Shown one piece after another: positions 51,810 through 59,705 of a stretch of DNA of 64,000 bases. Under the pieces are notes generated by a model. It made no database searches. It saw nothing but the letters and a program-made list of their open reading frames with translations, and had not been told where the DNA came from. The stretch is from contig NZ_FZNL01000022.1 in assembly GCF_900187965.1 (NCBI RefSeq), positions 54,674 to 118,673 of the forward strand. The letters are read 5' to 3'. The position numbers and the translations under genes were made by a program. This stretch comes from Flavobacterium sp. ov086. Its GTDB lineage: Bacteria; Bacteroidota; Bacteroidia; Flavobacteriales; Flavobacteriaceae. Positions within the stretch are counted from its first letter, which is position 1. Each line of letters begins with the position of its first letter.

Positions 51810-52117
51810 AATAAATGTGGTATTTAAGTTTGGTTAAATGGTTTATAAATAAAATATTTAATGTAAGTAAATACTTTATTTTGGGATAAAAGTATTTTAT
51901 TTATGTTAGATAATCGATTAAATTTACCTTTAATCGATAAAATGCAACATTTTTTACTTAAAATTCACATTTATTTAACAAACTGTGAGGATTTCACAAA
52001 AAGAAGGGTCAAAAATTAATCATTCCATTGATTTATACGATATTAAATAGTAAAAAACTGCTGAGATGCCAATTTTACTGGAAAAAAGAGTTTTCTAAAT
52101 TCTTAAATTATTCTTAC
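51810..52117 (-). other. gene-free AT-rich gap, 308 bp
   Basis: It holds the upstream region of the M4 peptidase, with runs of A/T and words such as TAAATACTTT. No TAnnTTTG box and no ORF of note are seen. Near 52118 the terminator of the CoA-transferase gene begins. Confidence 0.5.
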
Positions 52118-52149
52118 AAAAAAAGGCTAGCCTTTTAAGAGCCAGCCTT
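52118..52149 (-). terminator. scoB terminator
   Basis: On the reverse strand the arms AAGGCTGGC and GCTAGCCTT form an imperfect stem followed by a T run, about 30 bp after the scoB stop. Confidence 0.7.
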
Positions 52150-52178
52150 CATAGATTTCAAAACTAAAAAGTAAGAAT

Positions 52179-52835
52179 TTATTTTATATCCATTTCCGGA
52201 ATATCTCCTTCAATTATTAATTCAGCTTCTGTAGAAGCAATGATATGTTCAACAGAAATACCTGGCGCGCGTTCTAAGAGTTTAAAACCCTTTTTAGTCA
52301 CTTCGAGAACTGCAAGCTCCGTTACAACCTTTTTTACGCACCCTACGCCCGTTAATGGCAAAGTACATTTTTTTAGTATTTTTGATTCTCCTGCTTTATT
52401 CACATGCATCATGGCAACGATGATATTTTCGGCGGAAGCCACTAAATCCATTGCGCCTCCCATTCCTTTTACCATTTTACCCGGAATCTTCCAATTGGCA
52501 ATATCACCGTTTTCTGAAACTTCCATCGCACCTAAAATCGTTAAATCAACTTTTTGACTGCGGATCATTCCGAAACTAAAAGCCGAATCAAAGAAACTCG
52601 CTCCCGGTAATGTCGTAATGGTTTGTTTTCCTGCGTTGATAATATCAGCGTCTTCTTCTCCTGCAAAAGGAAATGGTCCCATACCAAGAACGCCATTTTC
52701 GCTTTGAAATTCCACTGCAATATCTTCTCTGACATAATTTGCCACTAGAGTCGGAATCCCGATTCCAAGATTCACAAAATATCGATCTTTTACTTCTTTT
52801 GCAATTCGTTTTGCAATATCTTCTTTTGTTAACAT
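52179..52835 (-). CDS. scoB: 3-oxoacid CoA-transferase subunit B
   Basis: A 218-residue beta subunit of a succinyl-CoA/acetoacetate-type CoA-transferase, which moves CoA between succinate and acetoacetate. The catalytic Glu lies in FQSENGVLGMGPFPF. YFVNLGIGIPTLVANYV is the nucleotide-side start, and GAMDLVASAENIIVAMMHVNK is conserved. It pairs with the alpha subunit at 54240-54941. The two are normally adjacent, but here a beta-lactamase gene and repeats (1.4 kb) lie between them. All three genes are on the same strand. Confidence 0.95.
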   Translation of the reverse strand: MLTKEDIAKRIAKEVKDRYFVNLGIGIPTLVANYVREDIAVEFQSENGVLGMGPFPFAGEEDADIINAGKQTITTLPGASFFDSAFSFGMIRSQKVDLTILGAMEVSENGDIANWKIPGKMVKGMGGAMDLVASAENIIVAMMHVNKAGESKILKKCTLPLTGVGCVKKVVTELAVLEVTKKGFKLLERAPGISVEHIIASTEAELIIEGDIPEMDIK

Positions 52836-52865
52836 ATTTCTAATGTGTCAATTTATTAATGTGCA

Positions 52866-52944
52866 AATTAGTCAATTTGATAATTAGATAATGAATCACT
52901 TTACGCAATCTATATCAATTATCTAATTATCAAATTGACTAATT
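52866..52944. repeat. perfect 27-bp inverted repeat
   Basis: The arms 52866-52892 and 52918-52944 are exact reverse complements of AT-rich sequence (core TAATTATCTAATTATCAAAT within the right arm reading) around a 25-bp spacer. It lies between the bla stop codon and the scoB start. Related words are found in 53850-54239 on the other side of bla. It might serve as a terminator for bla, but the repeated sequence suggests a mobile or recombinogenic element. Confidence 0.82.
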
Positions 52945-52950
52945 ATCTAA

Positions 52951-53835
52951 TTATTTTTTCGTGAAATAATTCCACGTTGTTCTTGTTATATCGGCAATTA
53001 TTTTCTCTGTGTCTTCTTGAGTTTCTGTTATATTTTTTAAAAATACGGATATAATAAAATGCTTTCCGTTTGGGAGTTTTACAATTCCAATATCGTTCAT
53101 TGCAACTCTCAAATTAGCATCATTTGTTCCCGAAATCCCGGTTCTGTGTGCCAATTCAGTATTTTCAGGAAGTCCGGCTTTCATCCAGGTCAGTCCTCTT
53201 GAAGTTTCAACCATTATTTGATACAAATACTTTGTTGTCGATTCTTTTAGAATTTCTCCTTTATAGAACTTTTCAAGTAACGCTGTTGCTGCCAATGGTG
53301 TTGTTGTATTGACATATAGATTTTTCCAGTTTTTCATTTGTTCTTCGTTTACTTTAATAACGAAGTCTTTAATCCCTTGTTTATTGATAAATTTCTGAAC
53401 TTCTTTTGTGCCTCCAACTAAATCAATCAAAATATCACATCCGTTATTATCACTATGTGAAACGGTGTATCGCAACAATTTATCTAATGTCAAATTCATA
53501 TTTCCCTCTGGATAATCTTTTTCCATTGGACTCCAGGTATCTTCATGTAAATCTTTCTTTTTAATGAAAATTTCCTGTGTCAATGAAAGCTTCCCCTCAT
53601 CGACTTTATTTAAAACCGTCAAAGCAATATGAAATTTAAAAACACTCATCAACGGAGCTTTCAGATTTCCATTTATGCTTAAGGTGTCTTTATCTTCGAT
53701 ACCTTTTATAGAAACTCCAACTGTTGCATTCTTACTTGAAATGATCTGATTTAATTGTTGCCGAAGTTCATTTGTGGTTTGTGCGAAAGCCTGAAAAGAC
53801 AAAAACGAAAACAGGATTAAAGTGTATCTATTCAT
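52951..53835 (-). CDS. bla: class A beta-lactamase
   Basis: A 294-residue exported serine beta-lactamase (signal peptide ending AFAQ). The SxxK motif is MSVFKFH (Ser64-x-x-Lys67), SDN is in SHSDNNGCD, and VNEEQM is the acidic omega-loop segment. KTG reads RTG (AHRTGISGTND), as seen in some Bacteroidota class A2 enzymes. The GTNDANLRVAMNDIGIV region is subclass A2-like (CfxA/CME group). It probably hydrolyses cephalosporins, though the spectrum cannot be judged. It lies between scoA and scoB on the same strand and is flanked by AT-rich repeats, suggesting insertion. Confidence 0.9.
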   Translation of the reverse strand: MNRYTLILFSFLSFQAFAQTTNELRQQLNQIISSKNATVGVSIKGIEDKDTLSINGNLKAPLMSVFKFHIALTVLNKVDEGKLSLTQEIFIKKKDLHEDTWSPMEKDYPEGNMNLTLDKLLRYTVSHSDNNGCDILIDLVGGTKEVQKFINKQGIKDFVIKVNEEQMKNWKNLYVNTTTPLAATALLEKFYKGEILKESTTKYLYQIMVETSRGLTWMKAGLPENTELAHRTGISGTNDANLRVAMNDIGIVKLPNGKHFIISVFLKNITETQEDTEKIIADITRTTWNYFTKK

Positions 53836-53849
53836 TTTATTTACGGTTC

Positions 53850-54239
53850 TTTTTTAATTAGAAAATGTGTCAATTAGAAAATTTGATAATGTTTTACTTT
53901 ATGTAATATATTGTAATTACTTAATTATCAAATTATACCTAAATAAATTATTCTTAAAAAAGTATCTCTTAATCACATTGACACCTACCTAATAACTTAC
54001 TTTACATAAAGAAACTTAATATATTAAATTTAACCACTTTAGCCTTATGAATAAATTGTTAACGCATCATTGTTGCGTTTTTAATTTAATCAGCGAATTC
54101 ATCAAAAACACCAACTAATAAGATAATATTATGCGGCGTACAATATAAACAATTGTCTAATTATCAAATTGCCACATTATCTAATTATTATCACAATCCA
54201 AAAGAATTATCTAATTAACAAATTAGCTCAATTATCTAA
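53850..54239. repeat. AT-rich repeat-bearing gap (404 bp gap)
   Basis: ATGTGTCAATTAGAAAATTTG (53864-53884) with ACTTAATTATCAAATTATAC (53919-53938) form an imperfect copy of the 52866 inverted repeat. AATTGTCTAATTATCAAATTG (54151-54171) and the series ATTATCTAATTATT, AATTATCTAATTAAC and AATTATCTAATTAAG (54176-54243) are further copies. The last copy runs into the scoA stop. No gene is evident. Confidence 0.7.
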
Positions 54240-54941
54240 TTAAGCTCTCTGTCTCACTGTTCGTTGTTCGATTCTCTTTTCAAATTTTTCTCCCTGAAAG
54301 ATACGCTGCACCATAATTCCCGGAATATGAATTTGATTTGGATCTAATGTTCCAACCGGAACGAGTTCTTCAACTTCGGCAATGGTGATTTTTGCTGCAC
54401 CAGCCATACAGGCATTAAAATTCCTTGCTGTGCCCTTAAAAATCAAATTTCCTGCCTCATCACCTTTCCATGCTTTTACAATCGCAAATTCGGCTTTAAA
54501 AGCCTCTTCCATGATGTGCATCTTTCCATTGAATTTGCGAACTTCTTTTCCTTCTGCAACTTCAGTTCCGTAACCTGCCGGAGTGAAGAAAGCTGGAATT
54601 CCAGCTTGTGCTGCGCGACAACGTTCTGCTAAAGTTCCTTGTGGCGTTAATTCAACTTCCAATTCTCCTGAAAGCATCTGACGCTCGAATTCGGCATTTT
54701 CACCCACATAAGAAGAAATCATTTTTTTGACTTGCTTCTTTTGCAATAGCAATCCTAAACCAAAATCATCAACTCCTGCATTATTCGAAATACAAGTTAA
54801 ATCTGAAATTGAAGTATTTACTAATGCTGCAATAGTATTCTCCGGAATTCCGCATAAACCGAAACCTCCAAACATGATGGTCATTCCGCTTTTGATTCCT
54901 TCAATTGCGTCCTGAACGTTGTTTACTTTTTTTGTAATCAT
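54240..54941 (-). CDS. scoA: 3-oxoacid CoA-transferase subunit A
   Basis: A 233-residue alpha subunit. GMTIMFGGFGLCGIPENTIAAL is the glycine-rich CoA-binding start; FFTPAGYGTEVAEGKEVRKFNGKMHIMEEAFKAEFAIVKAWKGDEAGNL is the conserved core. It pairs with subunit B at 52179-52835, with which it makes an active heterotetramer. It is first in transcription order, but the B gene is separated by bla and repeats, so coupling is broken or depends on a long transcript. Confidence 0.95.
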   Translation of the reverse strand: MITKKVNNVQDAIEGIKSGMTIMFGGFGLCGIPENTIAALVNTSISDLTCISNNAGVDDFGLGLLLQKKQVKKMISSYVGENAEFERQMLSGELEVELTPQGTLAERCRAAQAGIPAFFTPAGYGTEVAEGKEVRKFNGKMHIMEEAFKAEFAIVKAWKGDEAGNLIFKGTARNFNACMAGAAKITIAEVEELVPVGTLDPNQIHIPGIMVQRIFQGEKFEKRIEQRTVRQRA

Positions 54942-55041
54942 AACAAACTGTCTTTATTACTGTATATTTTTGATAAAAATAAGATTTTTAGATTGAATTA
55001 TAACGATTTCGTAAAAATAAATCTCCCAATAGGAACTAACA

Positions 55042-55128
55042 TTAACCGCAGAGCTCGCAAGGGCAGAACCGCAAAGTTCGCAAAGCTTTATAAATATGCT
55101 TGGCGAAACTTTGCGCTCTTCGCGGTAA
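55042..55128. repeat. inverted GCAAAG-type repeat
   Basis: TTAACCGCAGAG...CCGCAAAGTTCGCAAAGC on the left pairs with GCTTGGCGAAACTTTGCGC...CTTCGCGGTAA on the right, around an AT-rich loop. An ORF read through this repeat (54993-55214) is rejected as non-coding. Confidence 0.7.
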
Positions 55129-55222
55129 AATCTTCCTATGCTTATTCCAAAAAAAATCCTTTTGCTTCAACTGATTTCAGAAGATTACAAAAGGATAATT
55201 TTATATATGGATGAACTTTGAA

Positions 55223-57529
55223 CTATAATTCGAATTCGTCAGTATTTTGTTCTGTTTGAGTTGTATCTTTCACAACTGCGGGTCTGCTGTAACAATCTAC
55301 TTTTATAGAAAGGTTTGCAGGTCTTTCAAATTCTGCTTTAGAAACCTGAAGTCCTGGATCTGCATAACAAAGTTTCATGAAAAAACCCCAGATTGGTAAT
55401 GCTGCCGTAGCTCCTTGTCCGTAAGTCAAACTTTTGAAACGTGCTGAACGGTCTTCACAACCAACCCAAACACCTGTTACTAAATTCGGAACCATTCCCA
55501 TAAACCAACCGTCAGACTGGTTTTGTGTTGTTCCTGTTTTTCCTGCAATTGGATTTCTAAATACATATGGATATCCTGTCCATCGGTTATCGCCACTTCC
55601 TCCTCCTTCTGTACGTAAACGTGCACCAGAACCGGTTTCAGTAACTCCTTCTAATAATTTGATTACTGCAAAAGCAATGTCTTTATTTAAAACATCATGA
55701 GATTCCGGGATTGGCTCGTAAATAACCTCTCCGCTTTTGTTTTCTATTCGGCTTAAAAATTGTGGTTTTACATACACTCCCTGATTAGCAAATGTGCTAT
55801 ATGCTGCGACCATATCTTCAACCGTAATATCAACAGCTCCTAAAGCGATAGATGGCTGCGCAGGAATTTCGGTTTTAACCCCTAATTTATGCGTTAACTC
55901 TACAACGGCTTCCGGACCAACACGGTCAATTAATTTTGCCGAAACTGTATTGATCGAATTCGCCAGACCTTGTTTCAAAGTCACCATTCCACGGTATCTG
56001 TTGTCAGAGTTTCTTGGTTCCCAATCTGCAGTAACATTATGACGCCCTTTGTGAATCATAAATGGTCCATCAAGAATAGAATCACAAGGAGACATATTCA
56101 ATTGTTCTATTGCAGTTGCATAAACGAATGGTTTAAATGTAGATCCTACTTGTCTTGCTCCTTGTCCAACGTGATCGTATTGAAAATATTTGTAATTAAT
56201 TCCTCCAACCCACGCTTTGATGTTTCCGGTTTGAGGCTCCATTGCCATTAAACCTGATTGTAAGAAGTGTTTGAAATAACGGATAGAATCCATTGGAGTC
56301 ATTGTTGTATCACGTTCGCCTTTCCAAGTAAATATGCGCATTTTCGTTTTTACTTTGAATGAAGCAATGATATCATCTTCGCTTTTATCCAGATCTTTCA
56401 TGATTGCCCAACGTGTTGAGTTTTTCATGGCTTGCATCATAAGCTTATCTGTTTCTGCCTGCGTGATATTTACGAATGGTGCGTTTTTATTGTTTTTTTG
56501 TTCAATGAAAAATTGTTGTTGTAGATTTTTCATGTGTTCAGAAACCGCTTCTTCAGCATGCAATTGCATTCTTGAATCGATTGTGGTGTAAATCTTCAAT
56601 CCATCTTTGTAGATATCATAATCTGAACCGTCTGGTTTTTTGTTTTCAGAAACCCATTTCTTCATGTAATCACGAAGATATTCTCTGAAATAAGTAGCTG
56701 TTCCTTCGCGGTGACTTTCTAATTTGAATTTTAAAGCAACTGGCATTGCTTTGTACTTCTCTCTTTGAGACTCAGTAATCATCTTAGCTTTTACCATTTG
56801 ACCCAGTACCACATCACGACGGTTTTTAACACCTTCAGGGTTGCGTAACGGATTATAAAGAGAGGAGTTATTAAACATTCCAACCAATATTGCCGATTCG
56901 TCTATAGTTAAATCTTTAGGTTCTTTGGAAAAATAAGTTTGAGCTGCAGAACTTACTCCAACAGCGTAATTTCCGAAATCATAAACGTTGCAGTACATTG
57001 CTAAAATCTCATTTTTTGTATATTGTCTTTCCAGACGAATGGCAATAATCCATTCTTTTATCTTTTGAACTATTCTAAAAGGTAAAAAGCTAGATCCTCC
57101 ACGATGAAACAATTGTTTTGCCAACTGCTGTGTTAAAGTACTGGCTCCTCCATTGGTTCCCAAAGAAAAAGCAGCACGTAAAGTCCCACGTCCGTCGATT
57201 CCTGAATGTTCGTAAAAACGAGCATCTTCGGTGGCAACCAAAGCATCTACCAGATTTTTTGGTAAATCCGAATACTTTAATTGAGATCTGTTTGTTTTGA
57301 AATACTTACCAATAACTACTCCATCTGACGAAATAATTTCGGTAGCCAAATTGGAATCCGGATTTTCTAAATCTTCAAAAGAAGGCATTGAACCGAATAA
57401 TCCCCAAGAGGCAAATAAAAAGAAAGCCAGTATGCCTAATAAAGTATAGGCAAAAACTCTCCAGAACTTCTTTTTATAGTAATTAATATCTTTAACGCTA
57501 TTTGATTGATTGTTTTTTTTAGCAGCCAT
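55223..57529 (-). CDS. mrcA: penicillin-binding protein 1A
   Basis: A 768-residue bifunctional peptidoglycan synthase of the inner membrane. A transmembrane helix (about 20-45) precedes the GT51 glycosyltransferase (VATEDARFYEHSGIDGRGTLRA, STLTQQLAKQLF with its EDXXFXXH-type motif), then the transpeptidase domain with GSTFKPFVYATAIEQ (SxxK), SINTVSAKL (SxN) and GKTGTTQNQSDGW (KTG). It is the last gene of the ricT-gldH-pbp1A cluster, 9 bp after gldH, the usual order in Flavobacteria. Confidence 0.96.
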   Translation of the reverse strand: MAAKKNNQSNSVKDINYYKKKFWRVFAYTLLGILAFFLFASWGLFGSMPSFEDLENPDSNLATEIISSDGVVIGKYFKTNRSQLKYSDLPKNLVDALVATEDARFYEHSGIDGRGTLRAAFSLGTNGGASTLTQQLAKQLFHRGGSSFLPFRIVQKIKEWIIAIRLERQYTKNEILAMYCNVYDFGNYAVGVSSAAQTYFSKEPKDLTIDESAILVGMFNNSSLYNPLRNPEGVKNRRDVVLGQMVKAKMITESQREKYKAMPVALKFKLESHREGTATYFREYLRDYMKKWVSENKKPDGSDYDIYKDGLKIYTTIDSRMQLHAEEAVSEHMKNLQQQFFIEQKNNKNAPFVNITQAETDKLMMQAMKNSTRWAIMKDLDKSEDDIIASFKVKTKMRIFTWKGERDTTMTPMDSIRYFKHFLQSGLMAMEPQTGNIKAWVGGINYKYFQYDHVGQGARQVGSTFKPFVYATAIEQLNMSPCDSILDGPFMIHKGRHNVTADWEPRNSDNRYRGMVTLKQGLANSINTVSAKLIDRVGPEAVVELTHKLGVKTEIPAQPSIALGAVDITVEDMVAAYSTFANQGVYVKPQFLSRIENKSGEVIYEPIPESHDVLNKDIAFAVIKLLEGVTETGSGARLRTEGGGSGDNRWTGYPYVFRNPIAGKTGTTQNQSDGWFMGMVPNLVTGVWVGCEDRSARFKSLTYGQGATAALPIWGFFMKLCYADPGLQVSKAEFERPANLSIKVDCYSRPAVVKDTTQTEQNTDEFEL

Positions 57530-57538
57530 AACTATTTT

Positions 57539-58018
57539 CTAATCTTTTTGTTCTATTCTAAAACCAACGTCTGTAATACCCTCTAAAGCCTGAACTCCAG
57601 GGATTTTTCCTGACTCTCTAACGGCTTGTTTGATGTGTACTTTGTATTTCCCTCTAAACTTTACATCTTCTTTATAAAACAGTTTACTCTCTTTGATATC
57701 TGTAAAACCGTTTCCTAACAAAGTTCCGTCCGGATTTGCCATTTGGTATTCTAAAGTATCCACTTTTGTGAAACCACTTGGCGTTTCTATAGCAACAATT
57801 AAAAACAAATTATTGAACGGATAATTGTTATTGTCTCTCAAATTTACAAATAAATTGTACCTTTTTGTAGAATCCAAAACTGGTAGATCGAAGCTTACAA
57901 CACTGTCTTTGTGCCATGCACTTCCAACAGATTTGTACTGATCGAAGACTCTTTTTTTGTCGCAAGAAAAAAGAAGAATCGCTACCAAAAGAAGAATTCC
58001 GCTATTTTTTATTCTCAT
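57539..58018 (-). CDS. gldH: gliding motility lipoprotein GldH
   Basis: A 159-residue lipoprotein: lipobox in LLFSCDKKRVFDQYKSVG (Cys about residue 19) and then the characteristic WHKDSVVSFDLPVLDSTKRYNLFVNLRDNNNYPFNNLFLIV and VQALEGITDVGFRIE. GldH is one of the lipoproteins required for gliding in F. johnsoniae and is associated with T9SS function. Its start lies 17 bp inside the 3' end of ricT and its stop is 9 bp before the PBP1A gene, so the three are an operon. Confidence 0.96.
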   Translation of the reverse strand: MRIKNSGILLLVAILLFSCDKKRVFDQYKSVGSAWHKDSVVSFDLPVLDSTKRYNLFVNLRDNNNYPFNNLFLIVAIETPSGFTKVDTLEYQMANPDGTLLGNGFTDIKESKLFYKEDVKFRGKYKVHIKQAVRESGKIPGVQALEGITDVGFRIEQKD

Positions 58019-59342
58019 TTTTAGTAATAATTATAGGTTTTCTAGGTTCAGCCGGTTTATCGTCGTTCGAATTTTTGGGTTTATTCGCTTGATTTTGCTT
58101 ATTATTGTTAGGTTTGTTTCCTTTATTAGGATTTCCTCCCGCAGGTTTATTTTGATTTTGATTCGGATTTGCCTGAGGTTTTGTTGGAGTTGCCACCACC
58201 GCTGCTTCTGCATTTGGTTTGCGTTTGCGACTTGGCTTTTTCTTTCTTTTAGGCTGATCAAAACGAGTTAAGCTCTCCTGACCCATTGCATTATTGAAGT
58301 CTTTTTCAGGCTCTGAAGTGATTTCAATTGCAAAATCTTCTAATGAAGAAACTTTGTTTTTCAACTTATTTTCGGCAATAATTTCTTTTACCTGATCTAT
58401 TTTCAAAACATGCCAGTTTGCGAAATTATTCGTGTAAGCAAACCACATTAATCCTTTAAAAATATCTTGTTTTTGACAAACTGCATCTCCTTTTTCGGTC
58501 ACTAATTTAGTATCGTAATCCGGAAAATCTTTTAGTGCATCCATATAAGTGTCTAGCTCATAATTCAAGCAACACTTTAATTTACCACATTGTCCGGCAA
58601 GTTTCTGAGGATTTAGCGATAATTGCTGATAACGCGCTGCCGATGTATTGACACTTCTAAAATCTGTCAACCAGGTCGAACAGCAAAGTTCACGTCCGCA
58701 AGAACCAATTCCACCCAAACGAGCTGCTTCCTGACGGAAACCAACTTGTTTCATCTCTACTCTTGTGCTAAATTCTTTAGCAAAGTCTTTAATTAAAAGT
58801 CTAAAATCGACTCTGTCATTTGCGGTGTAGTAAAAAGTCGCTTTTGACCCGTCGCCCTGAAATTCAATATCAGAAATTTTCATTTCCAATTTATGCTGAA
58901 TCGCTAATTCACGCGCACGAACTTTCATTGGTTCTTCACGATCACGTGCTACAGACCAGATATCGATGTCTTTTTGAGAAGCTTTTCTGTAAATTTTAGG
59001 CACTTCATTACTTTCGTGATTGACACCTTTTTTCTTCATTTGAATTTTTACCAATTCGCCTGTCAAAGTAACAATCCCAATATCATGTCCCGGTGATGCA
59101 ACAGTTGCTACAATATCACCAATACTTAAAGTTAATTTCTCTGAATTTCTAAAAAACTCTTTACGGCCGTTTTTAAAACGGACCTCCACACAATCAAAAA
59201 TTGCTTCTCCATTAGACGGACTCATGTTCGCGAGCCAGTCAAAAACCGTCAATTTATTGCAGCTATCGGTGCCGCAAGTCCCATTATTTTTACAACCTTT
59301 TGGTGCGCCACCATCTGAGGTTGAACAACTTGTACATGCCAT
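58002..59342 (-). CDS. ricT: PSP1-domain protein RicT
   Basis: A 446-residue protein, start at ATG 59342 (MACTSCSTSDGGAPKGCK); the frame is open further upstream but the cysteine-rich start fits. Many cysteines at the N-terminus (CTSCST, CKNNGTCGTDSC) and CGRELCCSTW, CGKLKCCLNYE in the core suggest iron-sulfur binding. The PSP1 domain spans about 60-300. The tail from about 355 is Lys/Asn/Pro-rich and poorly ordered. RicT (YaaT) works with RicA/RicF in RNA processing in Bacillus; in Flavobacteria the gene is regularly next to gldH. It overlaps gldH by 17 bp. Confidence 0.92.
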   Translation of the reverse strand: MACTSCSTSDGGAPKGCKNNGTCGTDSCNKLTVFDWLANMSPSNGEAIFDCVEVRFKNGRKEFFRNSEKLTLSIGDIVATVASPGHDIGIVTLTGELVKIQMKKKGVNHESNEVPKIYRKASQKDIDIWSVARDREEPMKVRARELAIQHKLEMKISDIEFQGDGSKATFYYTANDRVDFRLLIKDFAKEFSTRVEMKQVGFRQEAARLGGIGSCGRELCCSTWLTDFRSVNTSAARYQQLSLNPQKLAGQCGKLKCCLNYELDTYMDALKDFPDYDTKLVTEKGDAVCQKQDIFKGLMWFAYTNNFANWHVLKIDQVKEIIAENKLKNKVSSLEDFAIEITSEPEKDFNNAMGQESLTRFDQPKRKKKPSRKRKPNAEAAVVATPTKPQANPNQNQNKPAGGNPNKGNKPNNNKQNQANKPKNSNDDKPAEPRKPIIITKNENKK

Positions 59343-59705
59343 AATTATATATGTAGTGTTGCAAAAAAAGCAACTTAAGTTCATAAACGTTTGATCGGTA
59401 AAGATAGTATTTTTTTTAGTTTGCTTTTTAACGATTATCTCTAAGGTTTGTTAAATAGGTAAACTGCTCATTTTTAAAGAATAAGCTTGTAAAAATAATT
59501 AGCAATTTGGCTTATTCTAATACTATTTTACCTGATACCATCAAGACTATTTGATTAAACGGAGGAATTTTGCACCCTTAAAAAACTTTAATCTGTCAAA
59601 TCTTTTTTTGACAGGAACTCAAGACTTGTAAAAGTCATAAAAAAGATACACGGTTTTGCGAAAGCAGAACTTTTTTAATATCAATCCTATAATATTAATT
59701 CGTCT
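59343..59705 (+). other. gene-free gap, 363 bp, upstream of the adhesin
   Basis: It holds the divergent upstream regions of ricT (reverse) and the adhesin gene (forward). A short inverted repeat CTGTCAAA...TTTGACAG is at 59593-59614, roughly 90 bp before the adhesin ATG; it might be a regulatory site. GGAGGAATTTTGC near 59560 is a weak -7-like box. No ORF is seen. Confidence 0.45.

Noticed and set aside
54993..55214. 73-codon forward ORF between scoA and PBP1A
   Set aside because: It reads straight through the inverted GCAAAG-type repeat (55042-55128); the composition follows the repeat and no protein-like features are seen.
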